Origin: Schistocerca nitens
Taxonomy: Eukaryota; Arthropoda; Insecta; Orthoptera; Acrididae
Assembly (NCBI RefSeq): GCF_023898315.1
Contig: NC_064614.1
Location: 1,050,784,432-1,050,848,431 of the forward strand
Reading direction: 5' to 3'
DNA: 64,000 nucleotides
The translations under genes and the position numbers were made by a program. The notes below the pieces were generated by a model. It saw only the letters and a list, made by a program, of their open reading frames with translations. It made no database searches and had not been told where the DNA came from. Each line of letters starts with the position of its first letter. The first letter of the stretch is position 1. This document shows positions 44,713-56,599 of the stretch, piece by piece.

Positions 44713-45829
44713 ACGTTAGATATCACGAGGTGCAGTGAACGTAACGTGTTTCCAAAGAAATGTGCTGAAGTTGTTTTATTCCAGAACTCTTCAATTTTCT
44801 TAGTGTACTGAAAAGTTACGAGTGAATGTGTGCTGTCTATTTTCCATTTATTCAATGCAATTTCGTTTAACAACTATCCTGAGTGTGGGGAGAGAGAGTA
44901 ATTCTTTGCATGTGAAAAATTACTCCTTGGAACTGTTATACCCACAGATCCATTTTATGGTTGCAAAACTACCATAGGCTATCATAGACCATCATAAATA
45001 AGCATAGACTACCATAGGCTATCATAGTAGTTTTGCCCAATTGAGATCGTAACTGCGTTACCTGTATGTTATGCATATTGACTACCTACTAGGCGATACT
45101 TCATTTCCATCTCTCTGCTTATGTTATCAGTGCCTGACCAGCTTCCTCTAAAAGCTGTCTAGAAACTGAATGAAGGTACATAAAGGGCTGCTTACCCTGC
45201 GGAACATCGTTGTTCTATGTAGCTATCTTCTTGTCTCTTACATAAAAATAAACAGTATTTATAGCAGAACTGAAACTGTCTATGTTTAATTCAAGCGTTT
45301 TTCTTTTAAATTGTTGATTTGCTACATGAAACAAAGGGATGTTGCGGTAAAAATTTAAAAAAAATACAGATTTATCATGTATCAGCAGAAAATGCATCTT
45401 CCTAAAAAGATGTACAATTAAAAAACCCACAATAAAAAACATATCAAACATCCCTTCAGTACTTCGTCGAGATTATATAAAATATATTTACGCTACTTAC
45501 AATAAACTTTCATACTTATCACTAATCAGGAACCTCTTGCCTTTGATCAAAACGAAGAACGTTCTATTAAGTACAAAACAACAACAATAATTATTCAGAG
45601 GTTTTTAAGTTTGTGCCTGCAAACTTTACTTGCATCAAAAGCAATTCCTTCGGTTACTTAAAAGCGCAGAAGTTACGCGAGCGACCAATTTTTATTACTC
45701 ATAAAATGTGATTTATATTTTGTAAGGTTATAAAATACACACTGGAGTAACACTGAATGGTGTGCTTTCTAATTATGTGCAAAACAAACAAAAAATAAAT
45801 GTAATTATGGTATGACAATTCTAATTAGG
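44713..45829. other. Unidentified AT-rich DNA with a small palindrome
   Basis: Within it 44963-45036 starts GCAAAACTA and ends TAGTTTTGC and contains two direct copies of ACCATAGGCTATCATAG. Nothing else is recognised. Confidence 0.45.
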
Positions 45830-46025
45830 AGACCCCACCTAGGAATATTTGGCAGCCTGGTGCAAGTCTCTCTGTTTGACACCACTTGGCAACTCGCTTG
45901 TCGATAATGATGACATGATGATGAGGTCAACAGGGTACTCAGTCCGCTAGTGGATAAAATCTAGGACCCAGCCGGGAATAGAAGCTGCGTGCTCTGATGG
46001 CAGTCACCCACGCTGACAACATTTC
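45830..46025 (-). mobile_element. Family B SINE, eroded
   Basis: Resembles the minus-strand family B SINE at 15.06 kb: AAGTCTCTCTGTTTGACACC, GATGACATGATGATGAGG and CCCAGCCGGGAATAGAAG correspond to its tail, middle and B box. Confidence 0.65.
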
Positions 46026-46639
46026 CTCCCGTTGTTGTAATCTGGTCTGAGCCGATGTCACATGACACCTCTTCAAGTTGATCGTTGAATGTTTCACTCA
46101 GTTTTATTTTATTGCAGAGTGCATCCAGCCCTCTGACGATACCATTCATCTACAGAGGTTGCAAGAGAAACGAATTAAAAATAAGGAGAAGTCACGGGCT
46201 CCTAGTCTCTCTCACACATACAATTGTGGTTCCTTCCCTAAAAATGCTACCAACGCCACCCGTAATCCAGCCTTTTATTACATTTCTGTAGTGCACCAAA
46301 ACTACAGAGCGATAGTTCTAGTAGAGTACAACTCTAGTCTACGTTTATGGTAGATCTTGGTTTATTGTAAGAATTTCGTGTGTTTAGGCAGTCAAATGCT
46401 AATTTAGGACGCCAGTATGACTTCATGTACTGCATACGTTGTTTACGGGGATTCTAAGTTACGCATTTTCGTTATCGAAAGTTTGTCGGAGATAGATTAC
46501 CAGAGCGGATATTTAGCTGAAAACGAGTGCTAGGGAACCGGAGGTTTAAGTTCTGTAAATTGACTCCAGTTATTTATAAGACTAAATAAAAGAACAGCCA
46601 CAAGATTATGCACAGCCTTTCTTTGTGCTCCGTGCTTGC
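46026..46639. other. Unidentified DNA
   Basis: An open frame of about 90 codons (46078-46353) shows no recognised domain. Confidence 0.35.
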
Positions 46640-47180
46640 TAAGCAGTAAGTAACGAGCCACGTGCTGTAAAACATGGACTTGTGGCTTCAGCGTGCGGAG
46701 ACTTCCTCCATGCGTTTGTAGTCCTTTCTCCGAAATCTAGAAGCGGAACGAGTATCGGGCGAGGGGAGGGTGGGGGGGGGGGGGGGGGGGAGGCGAGCGG
46801 ATTGCGAAGCGAGCGCAGCACCGCCCCCCTCCCCCATCCCATTCCTTCCATCGCTTCAGCCCAAGGGTTTCAGGCGAGCGCCACAATCCGCCGCCCCCTG
46901 GTGTGTAATACCTCTGGTGCTGACAGTTCTCAGCCCAGAGAGCGCCGATAACAGACACAGAGGAGGGGCGGGAAGGGGGGGAGGGTTCGCGTCTTCATCC
47001 CGCGGGCCTCAAAGAAGCACCGTCGCCCAAGATTGGCCGTGGACCGCCTGGGGCGGAACCACCCCCCGCCGTGCATACGCACATCGCGTCGCTGAATCAG
47101 CGGCAGGGGGAATCCAGCCTCTGGCATACGGCTCAGGTCCCGTGGAAAGCGCCCGCCTCGTTGCTTTCATTCAGATTCCT
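46640..47180. promoter_or_regulatory. GC-rich, CpG-dense island
   Basis: About 540 bp markedly richer in G+C and CpG than the rest of the window (for example GGCGAGCGG, GCGAAGCGAGCGC, CCGCGGGCC, CATCGCGTCGCTG). It includes a run of 19 G at 46772-46790 and further G4-G6 blocks able to form a G-quadruplex. Such islands often mark promoters or first exons, but no TATA box, start or splice site can be assigned, and an unmethylated or GC-rich TE remnant is also possible. Confidence 0.35.
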
Positions 47181-47226
47181 TTCTTTTCCTTCCCTTTTCG
47201 CTTTCAGCACTCAACAAATACCGCGA

Positions 47227-47257
47227 AGTGTCTTGCGCTCTGTTACATTTAAAAACT
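47227..47257 (+). repeat. 31-bp sequence with an exact inverted copy
   Basis: The reverse complement recurs without mismatch at 47619-47649, immediately before a truncated LINE; the flanking bases differ on both sides. Confidence 0.95.
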
Positions 47258-47618
47258 AAAATTGTCACCAGTACCCACAGCTTAACTTCAGTTCTTCACA
47301 GAAAAGAGTAAAGTACGCAGTAATAAAAACGTTTGACCACATCTCTTGCAAATTAACGTGTTCTCGGGTAACGAAAGTTTTAATAACGAAGTAAAAGCAC
47401 TTCTACTTGGGGTTTCCATCTACCCCGTAGATGTACAGGGAGAAAAATATTAAATTCGATAAACTGCAGGGACAGATTCCTGACTGGAAATGGAGGAAAA
47501 AGGTCCTATGGTAGAAACCCATCGTCTGACTCGATACTTTTTGCTGACTAATAAAAGTTTCTCTGACCACATGCCGTGTGTGCAGCCTGTGTAACTGACG
47601 CAGCGTTCTGTGAGCAGG

Positions 47619-47649
47619 AGTTTTTAAATGTAACAGAGCGCAAGACACT
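47619..47649 (-). repeat. Inverted copy of 47227-47257 at LINE 5' junction
   Basis: Exact reverse complement over 31 bases, lying between mariner-like sequence and LINE coding sequence. Confidence 0.95.
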
Positions 47650-48935
47650 CTAACGTCGATCAGTTGTAAAATTTTGGAACGCGTATTATGTTCCAGTATA
47701 ATGACTTTCCTGGAGACTATAAATCTGTAGGAATAGGCATGGGTTACGAAAAAGACCAATAGTGTGAAACCCAGCTCGCGCTATTCGTCCACGAGACTCA
47801 GAGAACCATAGACACGGGTTCCCAGGTAGATGCCGTGTTTCTTGACTTCCGCAATGCTGTCGATACAGTTCCCCACAGTCGTTTAATGAACAAACTAAGA
47901 GCATATGGACTATCAGACCAATTATGTGATTGGATTAAAGAGTTCCTAGATAACAGATCGCAGCATGTCATTCTCAATGGAGAGAAGTCTTCCGAAGTAA
48001 AAGTGATTTCAGGTGTGCCGCAGGGGAGTGTCGTAGGACCGTTGCTATTCACAATATACATAAATGACCTTGTGGATGACATCGGAAGTTCACTGAGCCT
48101 TTCTGCGGATGATGCTGTCGTATATCGAGAGGTTGTAACAATGGAAAATTGTACTGAAATGCAGGAGGATCTGCAGCGAATTGAGGCATGGTGCAGGGAA
48201 TGGCAATTGAATCTCAATGTAGACAAGTGTAATGTGCTGCGAATACATAGAAAGTAAGATCCCTTATCATTTAGCTACCATATAGCAGGTCAGCAGCTGG
48301 AAGCAGTTAATTCCATAAATTATCTGGGAGTAGGCATTAGGAGTGATTTAAAATGGAATGATCACATAAAGTTGATCGTCGGTAAAGCAGATGCCAGACT
48401 GAGATTCATTGGAAGAATCCTAAGGAAATGCAATCCGAAAACAAAGGAAATAGGTTACAGTACACTTGTTCGCCCACTGCTTGAATACTGCTCACCAGTG
48501 TGGGATCCGTACGAGATAGGGTTGATAGAAAAGATAGAGAAGATCCAACGGAGAGCAGCGCGGTTCGTTACAGGATCATTTAGTAATCGCGAAAGCGTCA
48601 CAGAGATGACAGATAAACTCCAGTGGAAGACTATGCAGGAGACACGTTCAGTAGCTCGGTACGGGCTTTTGTTGAAGTTTCGAGAACATACCTTCACCGA
48701 GGAGTCAAGCAGTATATTGCTCCCTCCTACGTATATCTCGCGAAGAGACCATGAGGATAAAATCAGAGAGATTAGAGCCCACACAGAGGCATACCGACAA
48801 TCCTTCTTTCCACGAACAATACGAGACTGGAATAGAAGGGAGAACCGATAGAGGTACTCAAGGTACCCTCCGCCACACACCGTCAGGTGGCTTGCGGAGT
48901 ATGGATGTATATGTAGATGTAGATGTAGAGAATAG
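47650..48935 (+). pseudogene. 5'-truncated jockey/CR1-like LINE, RT and C-terminus
   Basis: Starts inside the RT (TSISCKILERVLCSSIMTFLE). Long readable stretches follow: TGFQVDAVFLDFRNAVDTVPH-type motif A (47820-47880, read as VFLDFRNAVDTVPHS), SGVPQGSVVGPLLFTIYIND (motif B), LSLSADDAVVYREV (motif C; FADD expected, SADD present, both Asp kept), WQLNLNVDKCNVLRIHRK then one stop at 48257, YLGVGIRSDLKWNDHIK, LRFIGRILRKCNPKTK, VRPLLEYCSPVWDPYEIG, KIQRRAARFVTG, and IREIRAHTEAYRQSFFPRTIRDWNR. The 3' end carries GTAGATGTAGATGTAGA. It has few lesions and is one of the younger LINEs here, but it lacks the endonuclease. Confidence 0.85.
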
Positions 48936-49089
48936 TCCGGTATTCATGTCGGGAACAACACGAGACGCAATTTTTGTACGGCCAAGTTGATGGTCTTGTG
49001 AGGCAGACCAGCTACTCCAAACATGGACCCTCATAGACACCAACCAAACACATAATACTTGAAGTCTTTTTACGTGCTTGTGTCATAGG

Positions 49090-49330
49090 TCCTTCATGCA
49101 GACGAAGCAGGGAGGCGACGGACTGTGCGTACACCTGATCTGGAGGACAAGGTTCTGTCTCTCGACCGTTTTCATCTGCTAGGTGGTACAAAGACACCGT
49201 CTCGTCTTGCTGCCAACGTTATACCAAACCATTCTGCTGCTTACAATACGCTGCGTGAATCAAAAGACCTGCAACACACGAGAAACACACGGCACGTGGT
49301 CAAAGTAACTTTCATTCCACAGTGGCAACC
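49090..49330 (+). pseudogene. Mariner-like transposase N-terminal fragment
   Basis: GRRRTVRTPDLEDKVLSLDR and RLAANVIPNHSAAYNTLRES match the helix-turn-helix linker (RRTVRTPELEE ... VSRSSVWRVLHE) of the family. The catalytic part is absent. Confidence 0.6.
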
Positions 49331-49599
49331 ATTCATTTCCGGGAACGTGTTCATAGGACCTTATTTCTTCCGTTTACAGCGAAGATTCCGTCCCTGCAGA
49401 GTCGGTTTTGTTAATGTTTACCTGTATATCTTGTGAGACAGCATACATGGCGTCTAAACAATGGTGTCACATATTCCAAAAGAAGGTAAAATTGGTCAAT
49501 ACAAGACGAAAAATTCTTATAATGGTATGAATGGAAATGAGTAGGTGAGACATGGGCTCTTGAAGTTCCGCTCTTCAAATCTTGTATTGTAAATAGCTG

Positions 49600-50353
49600 G
49601 CATTGCTGGGTATGTATTTAATTCTACTAGTCCATCTTCTTCTCCCTCACTATGTCTATCCTCTCTGCCCTCCTCCCCCTCTCTCTCCGTCCACCTCCTC
49701 CACCTCTCATCTGCCCATTTCCTCACGTTCCTCTCTCTGTCCATTTACTACTCCCTTTCTGTTACTTCCATTCTCTCTCCACGTCTCCTCCTGCCTATCG
49801 CTCTGTCCATCTGCTCGTTTCCCTCTCTATGTTAGCTCTCCACCACCTTTCTCTGCCCTTCTCCTCCTGATTCTCTGTCCTTCTCTATCGATTTCTATTC
49901 CCCATCCCTCTGTCCACCTCCTGCTTCCAGTTCTCTCAGTCCATCTCCTCCTCCACATTCTCTCCGTCCATCTCCCACTTCTTTACCCATCTCCTCCCCT
50001 TTCTTTGTCAATTTCCTTTTCTCCTCTCTCTCTCTCTCTCCATCTCCTTTTCCCCCTATCCATATCCTCTTTCTCTATCCATTTCCTCCTTCCTGTCTCT
50101 CTATCCATCACGTCCTCCCCTGTCTTGTGGTATACTTCTTCCTCCCTCCCCATCTCACCATCATTTCCTTGCCTTTGCTTTTTGATATGTCTCCTCCTCT
50201 ACTCACTTTCTGCCCACATCGTCATCCCTTTCTCTGTTAATTTCCTCTTAGCTCTCACTTTGTCCATCTAATCCTCAACATGCTTCATTCCATGTCCTCC
50301 TCTCACCTCTTTGACTCCATGACCTCCTATTCACTCTTTGTCCATCTCCTCTC

Positions 50354-50384
<31 letters not shown>

Positions 50385-50545
50385 TCTGTCTACCTTCTAT
50401 CAGTTCTGTCTATTTCCCACTCCTCTTCAACATGTCAATTCCTTTCTTTACCCTATCTGCGTCCATCTCCTCCTTTCTTCTCTCTGTCTGCCCACATCTC
50501 CTCACCACCATTCTCTCTCCACACCATTACCCAGAATATTTTTTT
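49600..50545 (+). repeat. Pyrimidine-rich degenerate minisatellite
   Basis: About 950 bp almost wholly C and T on the plus strand, with irregular repeats of CTCTGTCCATCTCCTCCT-like units and CTCTCTCTCT runs. The long open frames rich in Ser, Leu and Pro are compositional. A homopurine-homopyrimidine tract of this size could form triplex DNA. Confidence 0.9.
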
Positions 50546-52224
50546 TTTTCCAACAGTAAGTAGTATGTGTACAAAGTTTGTTTGACATCGATACAGGGGT
50601 TTAGGACGAGATTTTCAGCCTGGCTTCGTACAAATGCGCACGTCACAAATATTACATATGTATTTAATGTACTTCACACATGTTGGTACACACATTTCTC
50701 TGCATCTCTAGCAAATTTTGTCCTGCCGTTAATGGCGACATACGTCCTGAACTATATGTTGTTCAGTGATGTAAATTTGTAGGTACCTTGGTCTACACCA
50801 AATTTTTTGTGAATAAGTAGCAAAGAAGTAACAAATTTAAGAAGATATGAACGGCGTGATCGGCTTTCACAAATCTCATTGTTTATAACATCATGTCTTC
50901 TGAATTATACCCCATAATGTGATATTATCATGCAGATATTCGTAGATTCAGTGCTATGAAAATAGTGTCTGCAAAAAGTATCGTGAGTGCAGTTAGCAAA
51001 AAATAAGTAATAAATTCAAACATCATGACTGATGCAACACATTTCTCTATGAACATCGAAAATATAGTGAGTGATAATTTTTTTCCTTTCATCATTTTTG
51101 GGAGTTTTTAGCAACAAACAGTTTCCTAAGGATTCGAAATTATGTGTAAATTTCTTTTCAACTTGTAACACCTATTTTAGACCTATTTTGTACCTGTATC
51201 GATATTTCTATGTCAGTATGTAGTGTTGCTCATGTAGAATGTTGTACCTGTCGTGGAAATTCTTTGACTACGTATACATATTTTAGTTATGTGAAGTTTT
51301 TGAACGATGTTTTTTAAAGTGTGCTTGCCGTTTTAAATAAGTACTGGAATGATTGTTATATAATGCATTGTAAATAACTTGGTCCATAGTAAGGGCACTT
51401 AGGAGTCAATGTAGAAGATGTAGGGAAGCCCCGCAGCTAAGGAAGTAGCCTGGCGGAGTGGGAAAGGTGTAGCTGGCGCGCGAGTGGCACCTCGTCCTTT
51501 GTGACGGGCGAGGAGTCTGGGCTGAACTGTGCTGTGGTTAACATCTCGCTAGCACTAGTGGATCATTGTGACTCATTTTCTTGGAGTTTTGAGGCCAGAT
51601 GAGCTTAAGAGCAGTAGTTATGAGCCTCAGAAGCTGAATTTGGTGGTACTATTATCATGGCAAAGTTTTTGGCCCTGTAAAAAAATTATTACAACACTAA
51701 GAAGATCTGTAACAGGGCGAAGACAATAGTACTGCCATGACTTCGTCACCGCCATGAAAACGGCCACTGAAATTGCGCCATCAGTGCCACTAGCCTTGCA
51801 CTACATTGCTTGTATTTAGCACTCTTAAATGGACCTTGTATTTATGAAATTTGATTGATTTTAATAATAACCGTGGTGTTGCAAAAAACTGTGTCTTACA
51901 CCCCTGATTATCCCAAATCACAAGCCTGGATACGAACCCTGTCCTAGTGGATTTAATTCCGAGTGTCCTAATTTGTTATGGAAAGACTTATTTGGCAGCT
52001 GTAAAAATAGTTGCGATTGCTTCCTAATGTGTGGACTTATAGTGTTTAAAGTACAGTTTTATAGTTTCAGAAATACTCCACTCCCAGTGCATTTTTAAAT
52101 CAATCTGGAGTCATTTTGTTAAATAGTTTATCTTACTTGAAAATCTGTCTAAAAATAATAAAGTTGTTAGTTAACTGACCTGAAGTGAAGAAGATTATTA
52201 ATTGTTTCATTTATCCACATTGGT
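50546..52224. other. Unidentified DNA upstream of the LTR element
   Basis: No recognised gene. 51400-51600 is locally GC-richer. It may be unrecognised 5' sequence of the retrotransposon or host DNA. Confidence 0.35.
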
Positions 52225-52227
52225 CGG

Positions 52228-52505
52228 AATTACTTATCAGTGTTCATTTTATGTGAAAGTGAACTTGAATTTAATGTTGTGTTGGGATTTGCACAGCCAC
52301 CTATATTTTGAGTAGGTTAAGAGACTGCTCACCAAAGCACATTCATTATTTAAAGAGATACTGTTTGTTGTGCTTCTCATAAAGACTTGTGTAGTTTTTT
52401 TCACGAGCATGGTTCTTCCAACGATGAATGTTTAAGGGCCTTCATGTGCTAGGCTAGCTAGATGATGAAGCAAAGCAAAAGATCCTTCAAAGCCAGTGTA
52501 AAAAT
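52228..52505 (+). repeat. Probable 5' LTR
   Basis: Direct partner of 57464-57775. Boundaries are approximate because the copies have diverged. Confidence 0.6.
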
Positions 52506-53059
52506 GTTGTCGGGTCAAACAAAAACACGGATCGGTGGTCTTGACAACCGAATGGCAACCCAAGGTAGCAATCTCTAAAGCCAGCTTAAAACAAAGGCTA
52601 GAATCTCAAAAGTCCAATATAGTTTCATAACACAAAAATAGGTCATCAGATTGAATAAGTAGACCAAAAAGTAGGTACTCTAAGTTCTACTGTCGCTGAA
52701 ATGAAAAATGTATTTAATTCCATAAAAAAACTTGGCTAATATACAGGGGCCAATTAATGATATTAATGAAACGTTTGATGTAGAAATCATTAACATCTAG
52801 CGAAAAATAGAACCTTTGAAGTGACGAAAGTGGACGAAAAAAGCTTTTGATCTGAAAACGAATATAGTAGGCGAGTGCAAGAACGAAATCTCACGTCTTA
52901 AACGAACAGTTTCAGACACCGTGTAAGTTTTCGAATGGGAACAGAAGTGACTTCAAAACACTTCGGAAATTGAAGGAAAAATTTCTGACTTCGAATGCAA
53001 AATACGTGGCACGCCTGGTGTTATTAGTAACAGAACATCACTAAACAATTTGTTGGAAG

Positions 53060-54480
53060 GCGAGTACCAGTCTGATCCCACCAAGAAACATAACGGATGG
53101 ATCTGTTAGGTTTCATAAATAATTGTGCAAGAATTTCCCTGATTATTTGTCTGACCAGGAAAAGATAAATGTGATGATCAGCGCCTTGGTAGCAGATAAC
53201 TAGCACTGAGGACTTATCCTGAATACTGAGCATATGACATAGACGAATTTAAACAAAAATTCACAGAAGAATACTGGTCTGAACACAAGCAGGATTGCTT
53301 ACAGTGGGTAATTATCAGGTCTAAGCTCCCTTGTAACAGGAGCAGGATTTGTTTATAAGATTTCTCCGGATATGGGTATCAGATGTTGACACACTTAAGA
53401 AGTAGACGATCAGAATCTGAAATTATCTGGGGACTATGGAAAAAGTTCCCAGAAGATTCTAAAAGATATGTAGGAAGCAACCACCAAAGCTACTTAGCTT
53501 CTAAGAAAGTGTGGAAGACGAAGACCACTGACGAGGAAATAGGGATAACTGCCAGATTAATACTATCAGAAGCATAATCATGTTGAATGAAATGACGGTT
53601 ATCACATCCATGTGATTAAAAGAGGTAGAGATAGGGGCAGAGAAAGAGGAAACTCTGCCGATCGCAGTAGAGGTTTTTCCACGTGAAATGCACACCTGAC
53701 TGATAAGGAAAACTGATTACCGCCGATTTTTAGGGCCAAACTGGCGCATATTGAATTTGCTGGCCCAAAAGAAGTAGCTTTGACCAAAATAGTCACTAAA
53801 TAATCAAACAGGAAAACCGTACAGATAGTAGTGTAACTGGTGAAAATGAGTTTTCAGAGCTGACAGAACGGCGAGTGCAAATGGACAATATTTTCAGGGA
53901 CCGCACACAATGCGAATGAAGGATTTTAAGAAAGCGTATGCTGCTAAAAAGTTAATTCAAGGTAGGAGAGATAATAGGGACATAATAAGGAAGAGGAAAT
54001 AAAAAGCGCCACACAGAGTTCGCGGCAGTCAATAATAAGGTCGTTATGGATATAACGATGGTGGAGGACGAAATCCTCAGCATTAATGGTGAAATAACTT
54101 CTGGTAACGATTCGCAAACAGTACAAACTGATACCAACAGGCACGATTCTGAAGATAATGAATATATAGAAAATTTTCCACGTGTTCTGGAAGGCCATGG
54201 AGATTATACGAGGTACGAAGTAACTGTGGACGTTACTGGAGCTAATGAGGATGCTAGCTAATACGAAGAAAACCGCAAGCCCAAATTAAAGCCTGACGCG
54301 AATTCAAAAAACGTAGTGCCTGTCTTAGAAAAGCTTTCATGCTAGATCCAGAGAGTGAAATAGAATGGTCAGATTCAGGCGCATGCTCAGATGACGAAAG
54401 TTTCGCTGTACCTGAAACCAATGAAGAAGCAACTAACTGCAATGTTGTACCAACCAATGATGATGTTTGGAAAAAAAAAT
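53060..54480 (+). pseudogene. gag region of gypsy-like element
   Basis: Recognised mainly by position before the protease. RRSESEIIWGLWKKFPEDSKRY (53405-53470) resembles the capsid C-terminal region of insect gypsy gag proteins, where a short conserved hydrophobic segment precedes the nucleocapsid. Acidic low-complexity residues (DPESEIEWSDSGACSDDESF, about 54340-54410) follow. No zinc knuckle is visible. Frames change repeatedly. Confidence 0.4.
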
Positions 54481-54620
54481 TCTAATGGCGTTTTTGAACA
54501 AAGGAGGAAAGAACCATTGATGATATGGTACCATTTCAACTAGGAGTTCAACTATTTAAAAACTTTGAACACCATAAACCGAAGAAGCCACCTGATATAC
54601 TTGATTTGCAGGAGTAGGAC

Positions 54621-55106
54621 ATGTCTTGTGGTGACATTATGGTCGACCAAGATCTATTGTGGGAGGAACGAAATAATGAAAATAATATAACCACCAGACA
54701 AACCACAATCCTGTTTGACATTTATAATGTCAGTATACAAATACTTCTCGATACTGGCTCTCAGATAAGAGCAATTTGTCAGTCATTTTACGAATACATA
54801 TGTGATAAACCTGGACTGATTACGATGTCCGTTAGTGGCATAAAAATCGTAGGCGCCACAGGTAAATCTAGTAAGCCAATAAATTACCAAGTATTTGCTG
54901 AGTTAAGTATCAAAGGCCAGGTGTTTGAACACGATTACTTGATCGCACCACACTTAAATACTGAAATGATCCTGGGCATAGATCGGTTGAAAATGGAAAA
55001 AGTAATAACCGATTGTAGTCAGGAAATGGTTAAGATTAACCGTGAAGCAAAAATTTTGGAAGTGAAATTTGAAGAAAATGAGAGCATGTCGGACGATGGA
55101 ATTTAA
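54621..55106 (+). pseudogene. Retropepsin (protease) region
   Basis: Open frame of 161 codons with ILLDTGSQIRAICQSF, the catalytic DTG/DSG box of retroviral-type aspartic proteases, near residues 41-56, flap-like IVGATGKSSKP near 75, and the closing hydrophobic MILGIDRLKMEKV near 120, where ILG with a following D/N is typical. The protease cleaves Gag-Pol. The frame itself is intact but is cut off from gag and RT by stops. Confidence 0.75.
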
Positions 55107-55539
55107 TTTTTGATAACAGAAATAGATAAAGGGAATGATGATTTCACAAATGTTTACGAAATGTTCCATGTTAAGAGCACCTTCTGATGATGACAGGCAG
55201 GGGCACGATTTCAAGGGAATTGTGGAAAAGTTAATACACAAAACCTCATAACCGAAAGCGGAATTGATTAACATCATAGAAAACAACAGTAGAGCATTTT
55301 TGGATAAACCAGGAGTCGTTCTAAATTTTTAACATTGTAGTGGACTTTGGATCACGATCTCTTCTTTGTAAGACTATAATCGATACCTTTATCTAAGAAA
55401 CAGCCCACACAGAATGAAATAGATATCATGATACAATAGGGAGTGATAGAATGCAGTAACAGCGAATATAACGGTCAACTAAATCTTTGTAAACAAGAAG
55501 AACGTGGGAGTACATTGGTCATCGATGCACAAACTCTAA

Positions 55540-55763
55540 AGAAAATTGTAAAATAGTTCAAATGGCTCTGAGCACTATGGGACTTAACATCTGAGGTCAT
55601 CAGTTCCCTGGAACTTAGAACTACTTAAACCTAACTAACCTAAGGACATCACACACATCCATGCCAGAGGCAGGATTCGAACCTACGACTGTCGCGGTCG
55701 CGCGGTTCCGGAATGAAGCGCCTAGAACCGCTTGGCCACCACGGCCGGCAGAAAATTGTAAAA
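55540..55763 (-). mobile_element. Family A SINE with 14-bp target duplication
   Basis: AGAAAATTGTAAAA at 55540-55553 and 55750-55763. Minus-strand copy with a full head (GGTTCGAA-type B box as GGATTCGAACC on plus) and tail. Confidence 0.95.
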
Positions 55764-56160
55764 AGAGAGGTAGACAGACCTGAAAATCTGGACGAAATGT
55801 TGCAAAAATGTCATAAAGTGAGGTATTTAACCACCCTCGACATGATTGATGGCTATGGGAAAATTCCAGAATCCTGTAAATATACAGCATTTCTGTTTTC
55901 CGGGAAACGTTACCAACGCAGAACAGTTCCATTTGGACTGATTCTCTCTGTGGCTTTGTATTAGGGCAGGAGTTGACTCCAGGTTAACTATTTACGTACA
56001 TGATTTTTTAAGCACCACTGAAGATTGGTAAGAACACTACGAACTGTTGTAGAAGGTTTCTGTTGCTCTTCAAGCGGGAGGCATGACCTTAAAATTAAAG
56101 TAGTGTGAATTTGTAAAATTACAAATGAAATTTTAGGGCCATAGTGAGCCAAAGAAGTGT
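55764..56160 (+). pseudogene. gypsy-like reverse transcriptase fragment
   Basis: PENLDEMLQKCHKVRYLTTLDMIDGYGKIPESCKYTAFLF is RT motif A (SLDLxxGYxQIP-type; the catalytic Asp in LDM is kept), RTVPFGLILSVA is motif B (PFGL). After a stop, RLTIYVHDFLSTTEDW corresponds to motif C (YVDDIL normal; here YVHDFL, one catalytic Asp lost), then CEFVKLQMKF (CEF, FLG block). Motifs are in the right order but inactivated. Confidence 0.75.
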
Positions 56161-56230
56161 CTAGATCTGGCTAGTGTTATAGTGATTGCCAATAGTGTGA
56201 GTAGAAAGGTAACATAACTTATTAGGTCTT

Positions 56231-56590
56231 GTGACATCTGCCAGGGATGTGTATGGCACCCTCCCGAAAAGTTCTGGTGACTGCACACATAATTTAGTGA
56301 TTTTGGAAGTATTTTCTAAATGCATAAAATTGTATCCACTGAAAAAGGCCACAGCAACATCAGTATTCAGTAGGATGACTGAGTATTTAGAGCCATTGGA
56401 AAATTCAAATCAGTACTTTCCAATAATGGCCTCAATTCAATTCCAAAATTTGAAAGATGCCATGGAGCAGAATGGCGTAGAAGTTAAATATATTTCTGCT
56501 TACCATCCGGCCAGCAACCCTCTTGGACGGTTTATGAGGGAAATAGGTCAAAACCTTCTGAAAAACCACCGTTCCCCCCAATTCTCTTGA
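56231..56590 (+). pseudogene. gypsy-like integrase core
   Basis: DVYGTLPKSSGDCTHNLVILEVFSKCIKLYPLKKATA begins the integrase core (first catalytic Asp in D-YGPLP, present). The second block is eroded (YFPIMASIQFQN for a SDxGxQF-type segment, Asp not seen). VKYISAYHPASNPLGRFMREIGQNL is the third block; the catalytic Glu (NPxER in relatives) is replaced in NPLGR. Integrase would insert the cDNA; this one cannot. Confidence 0.75.
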
Positions 56591-56599
56591 ATAAACCAA

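Larger units (their letters stand above)
47435..49437 (+). mobile_element. Mariner-like element, deletion derivative carrying a LINE
   Basis: Ends match inverted: left TACAGGGAGAAAAATATTAA ... CTGCAGGGACAGATTCCTGA; right reversed TACAGGTAAACATTAACAAA ... CTGCAGGGACGGAATCTTCG; then AAAGGTCCTATG in both. Same family as 42.96-44.35 kb. Only an N-terminal transposase scrap remains. Confidence 0.75.

Noticed and set aside
46078-46353. 91-codon frame downstream of a SINE as a host exon
   Set aside because: No domain, no splice sites that could be defended, and an overlapping alternative frame of similar length.
49603-50585. 222-codon Ser/Leu/Pro-rich frame
   Set aside because: A product of pyrimidine-rich low-complexity DNA; no domain.
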